Positions 33,859 through 45,405 of a stretch of 64,000 nt of DNA are shown piece after piece (within the stretch, counting starts at the first letter, position 1; the number at the start of each line of letters is the position of its first letter). The notes under the pieces are model-generated. The model had not been told where the DNA came from and ran no database searches. It saw only the letters and a list, made by a program, of their open reading frames with translations. The position numbers and the translations under genes are program-made. The stretch comes from Scolanthus callimorphus (taxonomy: Eukaryota > Cnidaria > Anthozoa > Actiniaria > Edwardsiidae). Location: the NCBI GenBank assembly GCA_033964015.1, contig CM066913.1, positions 27,740,790 through 27,804,789 of the forward strand, given 5' to 3'.

Positions 33859-34617
33859 GAGTTTTAATCAGGTTTTTGTGCGTTGCCGAGCTAGTCGTGT
33901 GCTAGAGACCTGTTAAAACAAACTCACTAGTACCCAAACCTCCACACCGGCAACAGCACACAGGGAGACATGCAGTGCAGAGACAGGCGGTTGATTTAGG
34001 GGGGTGTGGTGAGGATTTTTCCTATATCCGCCCCTGGAAGTCTTTTAATTAAATGAACGAAGTTAGTCGCTTGTCCTAGCTGTATTCGCGTAGTTATTAG
34101 GGTTCCAGATAAAACAAAGAACATAACGCGAATACCAAACCTCGAAGACTAGCAACAAAATGAGAGCCGAAGAGATAGCATTATTCATGCTGAACATTGT
34201 GCCATATCCGACCACTAATTCTGCACTGGTGAACCATACACACTCTGGTTGTATAAAATCAAGCAGCCCAAGAGGGAATGGGCAGGCTGAGATTTGACAG
34301 AAGGGTATTTCAGGAAAGTAGGAAAATACCAAGGTTTTTTCTTTCTCGGCGCCGGATTCTGGGGCACGCGTCATTCCAAGGTACGGGGAACACATTCATG
34401 ACACAGTGGTACTAGTCTACTAATCCAAGGCACGGAGGGGAAGGGGGGGGGGGGGGGGGGGGGGACAGGAGACAGGGGCACATGGTTGTAGGTCCCAAAG
34501 GGGTTCCTATTGTTCTTCACATTACAAAAGTTCAAACTGAAAATTTGCATCGAATTTTCAACTTCGTTTTTTCTTGTTTGCCTGCAATGCGGCTTGGGTG
34601 CTTATGGGCCTTTAACT
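33859..34617. other. No gene seen; G homopolymer at 34441-34464
   Basis: The 110-residue minus frame (34063-34395) has no recognisable motif. The G run (34447-34464 uninterrupted) is not bounded by clear inverted ends. Confidence 0.4.
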
Positions 34618-34778
34618 TAGGCTGCGTACACACTGTGTGTCCGGGCACAGTGCCCGAGTACAAGGTCCGGACCTTTTACTCCGGCACCAGTGCTGGAATT
34701 TTGGCTTCGGCATTCGAAAAACTGAAGTGTTAACATTAGTGCCCATGCTCGGGCACCAAGTGTGTACGCAACCTTAGA
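34618..34778. mobile_element. MITE with GCTGCGTACACAC ends
   Basis: TTAGGCTGCGTACACACTGT at the left is matched by GTGTGTACGCAACCTTAG at the right. The inner blocks GTGTGTCCGGGCACAGTGCC and GTGCCCATGCTCGGGCAC also pair. Confidence 0.75.
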
Positions 34779-35639
34779 CACTAGGCATGTCCAATCAAAA
34801 AGTGTATACAAATTCACTATCAAAAACATGGAAAATATATCTCGATAAATGTATTTGTATATAATAGTCCAGTACATTTACGAATATACCTAGAACTAAT
34901 TGCAACAGAAGCTCTCTCTTCACAATTCAATAGTAATTACCATCATAAACAACATACTAAAAGTCCTACTGCATCCGTGCGGTGGAACGCCTCCAAATTT
35001 AACAGTTTAGAATATGACTCTTTTCCTTTAGCATGGAAACGAGGCTGTAACCGGAAGTTGAGCTATTTCTCTGGAAACCGAGCAATTATTTTATCATATC
35101 TCAATGAAATAGATATTTTGTGTCTTCTTCGACATTATTCTAATATATGTGACTCTCTTTGAGTATTTTCTTCTTGAGACTTTGCTTTAGGAAGATTTAA
35201 GGGCCGAGATACCCGCCGAAATCGTAAGGGAAATACGCATATAATGATATGAAATGGAAGATCTACACGTGTACAGTACACTTGGTTTCCGTGTTCACGC
35301 CTGATATTTAAGCGAATCATTTACATTTAAAAATCCCTCTATCAGTTATTCTATTTTCGCTTATAATACTCGTCCGAAACAAGAATTTGGAAGTATTATT
35401 AGTACAATGACAATTTGAGCGCTCGCGGTGAGCTCGAGTCTTGTTTTCTGAAGCATATGGGTCTAGTACAGGCTGGTAGGGCTGTGAATGACAGATGAAA
35501 TTCTCGCCTTTTGATAATCATAAGAGTAATAAACTGGCATTTTCTGAATTCCTAAGACCCCCTTTTTATCTCTTCAATAGTCGTCCTATTCTTCTGAGTT
35601 CCTCTATTCACCATCTGCTGCTCATCTTTTGCTCCTGTA

Positions 35640-35828
35640 TTACTTTATTATTTTAACGGCTTTTTTGTAGGAATTGCAGTGTAGCATAGCTCCTGGGTAT
35701 TTGTTTGTGCGGAAGTTTACACTACACGACTGATGATACACTGCATCCGCGGCTGGCAAGTCGTGCACGTGCAGCAACCTCGCCCTCACTACCTCCGCCC
35801 ATGAATCCCCCTCACAACACCTATCCAC
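35640..35828 (-). pseudogene. YHxxC-module protein exon fragment
   Basis: The minus frame encodes SWAEVVRARLLHVHDLPAAD, then AVYHQSCSVNFRTNKYPG, then a basic tail to a stop at 35640. The WAE...RARLLHVHDL..ADAVYHxxCSVNFR signature is one I associate with large uncharacterised, possibly transposon-linked proteins in cnidarians. YHxxC resembles the modules at 26648-27360. Upstream the frame is open for only about 10 residues, with a possible acceptor (TATGTGGATAG) at 35821-35831, so it may be one exon. No function is assigned. Confidence 0.55.
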
Positions 35829-36030
35829 ATAACAGTATCCGATTCGAGAGAAGTAACACTGATAGCATTTTGGTCCTTCCGTGTTTACTGTTTAGCAACA
35901 TCGAAATAAGTTATTTATCAAAACTAAAAGTGCTTTCAATATTGCGACTGACGCCTGACAGTGGGACTAGGGATCTCCTTTTCGGCTTGCGTGATATTTT
36001 GCGGTCGGCAGTGAAAGTCGGTACTCACTG

Positions 36031-36724
36031 GAACGCAAGCACAGGACGCAAGCGCAGTACGCAAGTACAGGACGCAAGCACAGGACGCAAGCACAGGACG
36101 CAAGCGAAGTACGCAAGCACAGGACGCAAGCGCAAGACGCAAGCGAAGTACGCAAGCACAGGTTGACGCAAGCGATGTACGCAGGCACAGAACGCACATG
36201 ACGCAAGCACAGTACGCATGCGAAGGACGCACATGACGCAAGCGCAGGACTCAAAAGCAGGAAGCAAGCACAATAAGCAAGCACATGACGCAAGCACAGG
36301 ACGCAAGCACAGGATGCAAGCGCAGTACGCAAGCAAAGGACGCAAGCACACGACGCAAGAACAGGACGCAAGAACAGGACGCAACTCTGGACGCAAGCAC
36401 AGGACTCAAGCACAGGACGCAACTCTGGACGCAAGCATAGGACGCAAGCACACGACGCAACTCTGGACGCAAGAACAGGACGCAACTCAGGACGTAAGCG
36501 CAGGACTCGAGCACAGGACGCAACTCTGGACGCAAGCGCAGCACGCAAGCACAGGACGCAAGAACAGGACGCAAGAACAGGACGCAACTCTGGACGCAAG
36601 CAAAGGACGCAACTCTGGACGCAAGCACAGGAGTCAAGCGCAGTACGCGTGCACAAGACGCAAGCACAATAAGCAAGTACATGACGCAAGCACAGGACAC
36701 AAGCACAGGACGCAACCACAAGGC
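36031..36724. repeat. 13-bp minisatellite (~52 units)
   Basis: Unit GACGCAAGCACAG, with variants GACGCAAGCGCAG, GACGCAACTCTGG and GTACGCAAGC. Because 13 is not a multiple of three and the unit lacks stops, long frames stay open in several frames on both strands (up to 271 residues of Cys/Leu/Arg/Ala-rich sequence on the minus strand). These are repeat translations with no independent evidence of being genes. Confidence 0.9.
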
Positions 36725-37152
36725 AGGGATTTTTTGGCACGGCTCGGATAAAATGTGGTACGGGTACCACTTTTAATGGCACGGCTCAGGTGTATATGCG
36801 CTTTGCTGCACTTTATGGTATCAGAGCTGAACCGAAATTTCACCCGTGCCGGGATTACGTGGTGAGGTATTCTCAGAAACACAAACTTTATCAACATCCA
36901 TATCTGTAGAAAGGAAGTGATGTTATATTCTGCTCAGTTGGTCAAGCAAATGGATCAGCAGTAGCAGCAGCAGTAGTAGTTATTAATTCACGCAATGCAT
37001 GGTGCACAATAGCGACATAAGGACGTTATGTCGCAACGAAAAAAACATGGGTAAATAGATAAGATAATCAATATTTTCCTTGAATTATCATTCCTTGATT
37101 CATCCACAAAAGAAATGTTATGTATGTTCTTTTTTGTGGACATCAGAAAAAA

Positions 37153-37369
37153 AATCCCTCAACTTGATTGTTGCGTTGCAAGTTGATGATCGATGTTGCG
37201 CGTTTTTCATCTCGCGCCACAACTTGTCCAGCAATCAAAACATTTGTTGCAAGTTGTAAGAAAAACAAATTCTGGTAGTTGCTCGTTTTTCATCAAACAC
37301 ACAACTTGTGACGACAAACGAGCAAAATACATTAGACTTGCAACGTAGCGTGACAAGTTGAGGGATTTC
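37153..37369. mobile_element. Foldback element with TCCCTCAACTTG ends
   Basis: AAATCCCTCAACTTG at 37150 is matched by CAAGTTGAGGGATTT at 37355-37369. The core contains several more CAACTTG / CAAGTTG pairs and GTTGCAAG motifs, so alternative pairings are possible. Confidence 0.7.
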
Positions 37370-38270
37370 GTGCCTCGTATTTCCCTAGCTGAAGGCACAA
37401 TGTTCGTCCCCATTGAAATGTTCAATAAGCTAAGAGAAAGTAAGAGAATTTCATTTTCTGCGTATAGTGAATACCAGGCGCATTCAGTACTCTACGGGCA
37501 ACCAAAGAACGTTTTCTTCAATTAGTTTCGAATGCACTTCAAATGAACTGAAATGCGTACGTAAGTATAATATTTTGTTGCTATAGGTGGTTTCTCTTCG
37601 AAAAATGTTTTATTTCACTTTACTAAATATGAATTTTCGACTTCTATGATAAACAAATAGCATATTTCGAGAAAATGTTTTATAGATCGCGCGCGGAGCA
37701 TGTTAAACTGATACATGTAATCTAATTAGAATTAACTTTCGAAAGACTCGAAATGTGGTGCAAAATATGAGATATAGCAATGAGATAATACTCAAACTAA
37801 AATATGTAGTTCACTACTCTCAGAAATAGAAGCTGGCGGCTCGTATTCAAATCTTACGCTGATCCCACGTTTCCTAAAGACGCGCCTTTCCAAGACTGCC
37901 CTACTTAATATGATTCAAGCGCCAATTTACGACCCAGGTGAAGTCACATTAGCTTGATAAAGAGTCGAATTCTAGGAAAAGTACTCTAAATAACGCAAAT
38001 CAAGAAGTCCCGAATTTGACCTGTTCCATTAATTAAATGAAAAGCTCTGTTGACTTCTTGATTAAGCGATGTGAGTTCATCGGCTTAGATTTGCATACAC
38101 TTTCTGTCGAACTCCATGTTTTTTTTTTGCTCAAAACGCACCAGAAATGCAATGTTAGGTTGTTAAACAGGTTTTAAATATTCATACTAAGATATCTAGA
38201 CCTGAAAAAGATCAATATTAAAGTGTTCTAAAGTTTATTTTCTACTTTTGTTACCACGCGGGCTTTACCC
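37370..38270. other. No gene seen (inside family T member)
   Basis: AT-rich, no supported frame. Confidence 0.4.
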
Positions 38271-38569
38271 TGTGACACAAGATGGCGGCCATTCAAGATT
38301 TCGAGCACTGTCTCTAAAATCTAAATTTCACAACTTTCCACTACTAGGACTTACTAGGACTTTTGATATGTTATTAAGCATATAATTTTGTGTCGAAAAC
38401 CGTTAATTGCAACCTTCTGTTGCAATTAGTTCTAGGTTCACCCCATTTTTTCGATAGATGTACTGGACTATAAAGCAAGTAAACTATTATTAGGCGTGTG
38501 TTTAGGAGGCAGGGCCCCACGTTAATTTATAATGCTTCGTGGATACTTGGTAGCTAAAAACTCACTCCG

Positions 38570-41260
38570 CTTGGCCCTGAAGCTGTGTCGCCAAACGAAG
38601 TTCACAAACCTGAAGAGAAAGTGGATATCTCCACAGTGGGCGTGTTTTGGTTGGAAAAGGTTCACCCTGGGCTAAGTTCTAAGGGACGTGTCATTATTTA
38701 CCGGGGGGGGGGAGGGCTCCCATTTTTTTCAAACAAGGCTAAAAAAAATTAGGACCCTCCCCTTGAACATAACCAAAAAATGTGACCCTCCCCCAGTCGT
38801 AGGTAAAAAAAATTGGGACCCTCCCCCATGCAATTTTTTTCTGAAAAACCTGTTAGATAGACTATTGTCCAAGTGACTTCTGTCATGCACCAGTCAATTG
38901 ACATCGCGGCCCCCCGATTTAACATTCACTAAGTGTTAAATGTTACTTTTTTCCCGGTTACCAGGGACATGGTCGTTGTTAAAGCTCCAGGCCCCCGGGG
39001 ACACTTTTGCAACATGGCGAAACGCGCCTTTATTTTGATAAACGCATTTCATCAAGCCTCCAGTGAAAAGATAAACGTTTTATTTTCTGCGTGTAGTAAA
39101 AAAGCCTGTTGGTTTTATTCTTCACGCGCTACAAATTATTATTATTCATGTGCGTGAAGCGCAGCCCAAAAACGAATTTCGATGCAGCTTGTATTAAACG
39201 TCGAACTCACTTCTTTCGAACATATAGACTGCCAACCAGGCGTATCACTGGAGGGCTTTTGGGGGTTTTCATTTGTCCTTGCCAAGATAGACATGCTTGT
39301 AACGACATCCGTACGCATTCCATTTAAGCGCCACAAGCGTATTTTCTTTGGGCAACTCTAAAACTAGATTAGATGTCATTCCTTATGCGCGCGAAGCGCG
39401 CCGAAATTTTCAACATAATGAGTAAAATAAAACTAGAAAATGATATAGAACTCGTTGCGGAGTCTCCCTTTCAAGGCTTCAGGTTTCGAGAGATCCTCCC
39501 CTTTCACTCGCCCAAAAATGAAGTGATCCCTCCCAAAATCCTCCGACCTCGGTCCTTAAACCAATACATTTTCGCACGATAATCGAACTTCTGGTTCAGC
39601 GTTAATTCCCCGCTGAATATCCCCGCTATAGAAGGTCCGTGTTAATTCCCTGCCCTTCCGTAGATAATAATGTGTTAAATCCCCGGCCTGACCGCGTTAC
39701 TTTCCCGCCCTGTTCCGGGGGTGGGGGCCGGGGTGTCAATTGACTGTGCATAAGGAACCGCGGTTATTATTCATCGCCTCGATTATTTACGTGAGAATGT
39801 TTGGTAATATACGGGTAAAATGCAGTGATCCTCCCTCCAAGTACAATGATTAACGTAATCCCACATCTCCCGTTCCCTGTTTGACCTAGTACTGGAGACA
39901 TTTTACAGAAAAACGGGCTCGCATATCCTTCGTTGGGCGCGAAACGCGCCCAAATTTTGATAAACGTTTGTTTGTTTGTTCATCGCATTTCATCAAGCCT
40001 CAGAGAAAGGGTAGATGAACATGTTTTGTGTACGGCATAGTAAACAAAGCCTGTCAGGAGCTCAGGAAGTACACTACCTCAACTATATAGGTTAGGTTAT
40101 ATTATTCATGCGCACAACTGCGCTCCGCAAATGACGAAGTTATTAATATTCATGTGCGCGAAGCGCGGCCCACGGACGAATTTCTATGCTTGTAACGTCG
40201 AAAACTCACGCTTATCTAAGGGGTCTTCTTTCAAACATATAGTGACATGCCCTCCAGGCCTATCATTTGCAGGGAAATTTTGGGAGAATTTGATTTTCCT
40301 CGTCAAGATAGCTTGTTCTTGTGAACGGTAGTATCTATCATTATTGCTCAAAGAGTATGTGAGATGTCATTGTTTATGCGCGCGAAGCGCGCCGAAATTT
40401 TTATGGAGAAGTTGCTGAAATAACCACTATCGCTATTTGTTTTACCCTCTTCATCGTCCAAATGATGCTGAAAAAAATTATGACCCTCCCCCAAACAGGA
40501 GTGAAAAAAATTTGGACCCTCCCTTTAGACACGCGAAAAAAATTAGGACCCTCCCCACAAAAATAGGAGCCCTCCCCCCCCGCTAAATAATGACACGTCC
40601 CTAATTCAAGCGATTTCTTAAGCGAGGGACAAAGCTGCCATCGCCGCCATTTTGAAATCTCCCACAGAAACTAAAAAAGAACTCAGTTCGCACAGCCGAG
40701 AAATCACCACAATCATCTAAACCTAAATGGTTCTGTCACAGATTACTTGCAGGAATGTGCAGGGATAATTATTATTCGAAAGCTTTACGCTGAGAAAAAT
40801 TTTCATTCAAGTTTGAACAAACGTACACCGCCTTACACCGCCTTGCTTTCTGGAAGCACGCTAAGGCGAAATGCCACAAAGCCATGAATAATATTTCCTA
40901 AGTATAAATCCTGACGCTGTTTCGCAAAACGAAGGACACAAACCAGAAGAGAACGAGGAAATTTCTCCAGTGGGCGTGTTTTTGTTGGAAAAGATTCACC
41001 TTTGGCTAAGCGATTTTTTCAGCGAGGGACAAAGCCGCCATCGCGGCCATGTTGAAATCTCCCACATAAACTAAAAAAGAACACAGTTCCCTTAGCCGAT
41101 AGCACCATAGACATTCAACTTAAATGGTTCTATTACAGATTACTTACATTTGTGCGTAGGGATAATTCTAATTCGAGAAAGATTTGAGCTGAGAAAATTT
41201 CATTCAAGTTTGAACAAACTTACACCTGGCACTGCTTACAGAGCGCGCGCTAAGTCATGA
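38570..41260 (+). repeat. ~390-bp tandem duplication, first copy split by an element
   Basis: Copy 1 is 38570-38680 plus 40604-40875; copy 2 is 40900-41260. Shared blocks include GGGCGTGTTTT.GTTGGAAAAG, GCGAGGGACAAAGC.GCCATCGC and TCCCACA.AAACTAAAAAAGAA. The element at 38681-40603 lies between GGCTAAG and GCGATTT of copy 1. Confidence 0.75.
38681..40603. mobile_element. Homopolymer-ended inverted-repeat element 2 (1.9 kb)
   Basis: The ends are AGGGACGTGTCATTATTTA, then a G run and GGGCTCC; the right end mirrors this with GGAGCCCTCC, a C run and TAAATAATGACACGTCCCT. Repeated GGACCCTCCCC motifs lie inside each end. Its interior has an approximate internal duplication (38990-39420 and 39950-40410), each half with GATAAACG, CATTTCATCAAGCCTC, TTCATGTGCG.GAAGCGC and ATGCGCGCGAAGCGCGCCGA. 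No protein is recognised. Confidence 0.75.
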
Positions 41261-41613
41261 ATGATATTCTCTAAATATTCCTATGATAAACTAAGAAATT
41301 TCTTAGAACAGTTTAACTTTACCTGTTTCTTCTCGTGCTTTACTGATAAGCATTATACAAACAATTCCGAAGTCAAATGTTTTTCTGTAATAGGCTGCGT
41401 TTTCAATTTTAGCGGGTTCTTAGACAGATTTGAGACCCGGACTGACTCACCAAGACACACACACGTGCGTCATTTTCTCCACCAAAATCAGGGAGACCAG
41501 TGCAAAACAAACACACAAAAAGGGAGGTCATTAGTAATGTAAATCAGCAGTTTATGGAAGGGGGAACTTAGGTTGGGTCTTCTAGCGTCACGAAGTGACG
41601 GGCTGTTTTCTTG
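41261..41613. other. No gene seen
   Basis: A 93-residue plus frame at 41261-41542 has no recognised motif. Confidence 0.4.
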
Positions 41614-41697
41614 TAGGGTTTATATGGGGATTGTGGTAAGGGATGTTTGGACCTGGAAACTTGTAGGAAAGTCTCAATAAAAGTTACTTAAACTTGA

Positions 41698-42082
41698 GTG
41701 ATAGGGGTGCTCGTCGGGACATCGGAAAATATACCCTAAAAATACCAGGACATAAAAAATCTACCCCCTAAAAATACCTTATAAAACAAAATGACCCCTA
41801 AAAAACACCAGCAATAAACCTTTTTTCTTATTGTTTATTATTTTTCATCTCAAAACAAGCTTAGTTTAGAGCTATAAATGAACAAAGAAAGAAAGAAAAC
41901 GTTTTGCTTGGTTTGTGACCCTTTCATTCATTTACGTACCCCTAAAAAATACCATTTATTAATGAAAACCACAATGTTTCTCCGATACCCCCTAAAAAAT
42001 ACCGGAGAGTCGATTTTGACCCCTAAAAACGACGAGCACCCCTATCAGGTCGACATGTGAAGAACCCCCCCCCCCCCCCAGG
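41698..42082. mobile_element. Homopolymer-associated element 3
   Basis: TGATAGGGGTGCTCGTCG at 41699 is mirrored by CGACGAGCACCCCTATCA ending at 42047. A C run (42066-42079) lies between this end and the resumed host arm. The core has repeated CCCCTAAAAAATACC motifs like those in 31524-32014. Confidence 0.75.
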
Positions 42083-42469
42083 GTAGTTGTGGCACAGGCA
42101 GCCCAAACTGACAAGATGTGTAAGAAATATTAGGGGGAAGTGTAAGAATTACACTTTGTTTTTGCATTCAGCAAAAACGACAATGATTCATTGATATGGA
42201 AAAAAGGCTAAAATAGAACGTGAAAATAAAAGGCAAATTCGAAAGTTATATCTCGGTTGGTAGGAAAGATACATCTTCTCACTTTAATTTCCGAGGTCAA
42301 ATGGCAAATAATTGAAAATTGAGTGGAATTTGATGCCTCGAATACAGCTGGTAACGTGTTGGTAGCGTGGTATTTGTCAAAATGGCGTCTGAGTTGCCAG
42401 CCTTCCAAAACTTTATAGACCCCGGGAACAAATGTTAAAATGTCACTATTTCAACCCAAAGTGGAATAA

Positions 42470-43993
42470 GTGAGTGATAGACTTGTTTACCACAATTAAA
42501 TACAGGCGGCGGAAATTCCGATCCCCGCCCGTGCTAGGTGTATAAATAAGTGCTGTGGGTTAATAAACCACATACATGTTGATTACAAGCTGAAAAGCGG
42601 CAAAGCACATACTCCTGTAATTTTTTTTTTTAAATGGCGAGTGAATTTGACTTCGATAGCTGGTGTGAATCGAGGGGCCTGAAAGGCAACGATCGATGTT
42701 CTGGTGGCGGAGGACCTCAATACTCTGGAAGCCCTGAAGTTGGTCCAAAGCGCGGACCTAGCCGAGCTTAAATTTACCCTCGGACAACGAAAATTGTTGG
42801 CAAAGGCTTTAGCGGCACTGCGGAGCGTGGCCGCAGGAGATATCAAAGTAAAGGAGGAGCCCCCAGTCACAACAACTAGTTTAGCAAAAGTGGGGGGCTC
42901 GAGGAGCTTTCATTAAAGAAGATCGAGGGTAAATACCATGGACGATCCATTGGTCAGTCTTGGAGCGACAGAGTCCGCACAATCGCCTCCGAGAATTGAC
43001 AATGACCCACAAGTGTTTCTGGGATGCAGAGCTACGGCAGGGCTAAAAACAGGTGAGAAGGCCCTTTTTGATTCCTGATTTTGTAACCTCGAACTATTTG
43101 GCAACAGATAGCGAAATCGAACATGAATTGGGGAATTCAGGCGGCACGGCGATCGTACTACGTGCCTCCAAAAGCAAGCCCAAATTAGATAATATCACAC
43201 TTATCAATGTGGGTCGCCGCAAACTCGCGTATAATGAACACGCTGATGAAAACAGGAAAACTGGGCGGTTCCGCGGTGGCGGACTATTTGGCATATACTG
43301 TCAAGGTAGCAGAATTGCTGGAGAATTACACACTTGCCTCGGTTTTGTTGTATGACAACGAATACAGGAAGTTACAGCACCAATTCGGGTTTAGGTGGGG
43401 CAGCGATTCTCAACACTTGCATACTAGATTCTTGAAACGGCGCGCAACTTATCCTAATTCGCAGCCACAAATGCAACCAAAGCCGACTAATCAGCGCAGT
43501 CGCCCGCCCAGCAATAATATTTGCAAACAATATAATTCTTTTGCAGGATGCCACTGGCCTCAATGTCGCTTTCAGCACATTTGTCTAATCCCTAATTGTA
43601 ACATGCAACACCCACAGTACGAACACACGCCGTCTTCTTCGGGCTCTGTCCCACAACAATAACGACAATGACTGTCAACACCAAGAATGCATCCCTCGCC
43701 TTTAAACAAAGTGACTTGGGAGCGCGAATTACAACATGACTGTGACGCGGACTTTTACTTGACGGCATAATGAATGGCTTTGAAATTATTCCTTCTGATA
43801 GTTGTTTGATTCCGGTGGAAGTGAAAAACTACCGCTCGGCAACCGCACCGGACATACGTGACAAAGTAGAGAAACAGATACTACTGGAGATTCAACAAGG
43901 CAACTACATTTTGACAGACGAAAAACCTACTATAGTAAGTGCCTTGGGGGCGATTCCAAAACCTAACAGCGACAAAATTAGATTAATACACGT
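42470..43993 (+). mobile_element. Truncated tyrosine-recombinase-type (DIRS/Ngaro-like) retroelement
   Basis: The fragment has a short leader (42470-42632, with TATAAATAAG near 42541), a gag-like ORF in pieces, and the start of a reverse transcriptase. It is cut at 43993. An exact 30-bp direct repeat flanks it (42440-42469 and 43994-44023, starting ATGTCACTATTTC). The recombinase, RNase H and most of the RT are missing, so the DIRS/Ngaro assignment rests on gag and RT-start resemblance only. Confidence 0.65.
42633..43662 (+). pseudogene. Gag-like protein with SAM-like and zinc-finger segments, frameshifted
   Basis: The ATG at 42633 starts MASEFDFDSWCESRGLKGN. After a shift near 42690 the frame at 42704 reads LKLVQSADLAELKFTLGQRK, resembling a SAM-like helical segment. 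It stops at 42916. A further frame from 43053 has IPDFVTSNYLATDSEIEHEL, and after another shift near 43230 the frame at 43207-43662 gives VADYLAYTVKVAELLENYTL, LLYDNEYRKLQHQFGFRWG and a Cys/His cluster (CKQYNSFAGCHWPQCRFQHI, then CLIPNCNMQH). This order matches the capsid-like ORF of DIRS-type elements as I know them. At least three disruptions make it non-functional. Confidence 0.65.
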
Positions 43994-44012
43994 ATGTCAC
44001 TATTTCAACCCA
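43770..44012 (+). pseudogene. Start of a DIRS-like reverse transcriptase
   Basis: GFEIIPSDSC, KNYRSATAPDIRDKVEKQI and KPTIVSALGAIPKPNSDKIR with RLIH resemble the N-terminal RT region of DIRS/Ngaro elements. After RLIHV the frame enters flanking sequence (CHYFNPKWNKG), the translated 30-bp repeat. The catalytic YxDD region is absent. Confidence 0.65.
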
Positions 44013-44287
44013 AAGTGGAATAAAGGGAAGGAAGAAAGACTCAAATAAAGGTATGTGATATAAATGTCTTTACTTTCTCATGTTAACGATATAAAATTAA
44101 TTCTTACATTTCCCCCATATTTCTTACACATGTTTTCAGTTTGGGCTGCCTGTGGTTGTGGTTGTCCTTGATGCTCATGGGAAGTTTCACGGATAACAAC
44201 ATGGTAAGTTTCAATAACTTTTATTGAGAATTCCTATAAATTTCCAGGTCCAAACATCCCTTACCACAATCCCCATATAAACCCTAT

Positions 44288-45245
44288 AATACGTCGATGT
44301 TGTAGTACACAAACAATTGTCCTGGGTCACCTGTGGTGCCACTAGTACCTAATTTGTCACTTCCACGACATTCCACCAAACCGAGAACAATAATCATACG
44401 CTCATACCCTTGTTGCAAAAAAAAAACACTGACACGTCACACGTTACCCTGTATCTGCACACCCTTACCTCATAGCGTGGCCTATCGTGGTGGTGCCGCG
44501 GTGGTGACTGGTTTCTCATTTTTGAACAAAGAGGGGGACGGTAGATAACGTTTATGTACTTTTCCAGATCCACACCACGGCTTGTCTGAAATGGAGAGGT
44601 TTGAATCCAAATGTCAGATGGATCCGGTATCATTTGATTATTAACCCTGATTGCCTGGCACTGCAGTCGCACGCAAATCTTCTACCCAGAAGAATCATTT
44701 TAATTGCCGTGAGAACTACCTCTGAGATGAGTCTTTAATCGGGTGACGTGAAGGAGAATTCCCTTAAATGCTTTCTTAGGGTACTACAAGATTAAATTCC
44801 TAAAACTAGCTTGGTAACAGTAGCAGGAACATTTGCATACACATGCATGTATCCGCTGACCAATTCAATGTAATAACGGGCGCCGCCATAGATGGCGCGA
44901 AGTGTTGAGCTCGCATTTTTCTTCCGTTCTTTATTTTGTAACTCAAAATATTTACGGTAAGTTCTAGTGTTCTGTGTGTAAACAAACATCTCGATGTTGA
45001 CAGAGCACGTTCTGATTCCTCTTTTAAGCCATGTTACGAGCAGTGTAACGGAATTGTTTCAAACGATGATGATATCATGCAGCTTGACCACCACGATATA
45101 CTACCATAGAAGAGCCATTACTGAATTCAGCAAAAACGTAATTTCTTTTTGAGAAGAAATATTTTTTTAAATCAGCCCAGGACGATCGTGATAAAGGCAC
45201 TAAAAATGGCAGAGCGATTTGTGTTACAATATCAACGGTATTAGT
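44288..45245. other. Non-coding; lone family X end at 44330-44375
   Basis: GTGCCACTAGTACCTAATTT and ATTCCACCAAAC match the left end of the 7788-8418 element. No second end is seen. The 92-residue minus frame at 44394-44672 has no recognised motif. Confidence 0.5.
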
Positions 45246-45405
45246 CAGGGCGTAGCCAGGGGTGGTCCTGGGATGCATGTGACCATCCTTTTTAGAAGAA
45301 AAATACAGTTAACATCAAGAAAAATATCAGCAAGCTGGAAAAGGGCACCATACATTCATTTGTACAGATGTGACCCCCCTTCTCAAATCCTGGCTACGTC
45401 TCTGG
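45246..45405. mobile_element. Short element with CGTAGCCAGG ends
   Basis: CAGGGCGTAGCCAGGGGTGG at the left is mirrored by CCTGGCTACGTCTCTG at the right. Same plan as 1633-1877. Confidence 0.7.

Larger units (their letters stand above)
34867..38468. mobile_element. TA-flanked family T, 3.6-kb member
   Basis: TA (34865-34866, 38469-38470) flanks GTCCAGTACATTTA and the inverse of GTCCAGTACATCTA. AACTAATTGCAACAGAAG lies just inside both ends. The interior has a YHxxC gene fragment (minus), a 13-bp minisatellite and a foldback at 37155. GATGGCGGCCAT and TAGGACTTTTGATATG near the right end match the inner edge of the 55501-59290 member (AGGA/GACTTTTGATATG). Confidence 0.8.
41614..44287. mobile_element. 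2.7-kb inverted-repeat element hosting two insertions
   Basis: TAGGGTTTATATGGGGATTG at the left is mirrored at the right end (44287). About 160-190 bp of arm match (41614-41697 plus 42083-42160 with 44090-44287), including AAGGGATGTTTGGACCTGG and CAGGCAGCCCAAACTG. The left arm is split by 41698-42082 and the core holds a retroelement fragment. Confidence 0.75.

Noticed and set aside
35967..36782. 271-residue Cys/Leu/Arg-rich minus frame and its partners on both strands
   Set aside because: It is the translation of a 13-bp tandem repeat; all frames look alike and there is no flanking coding sequence.
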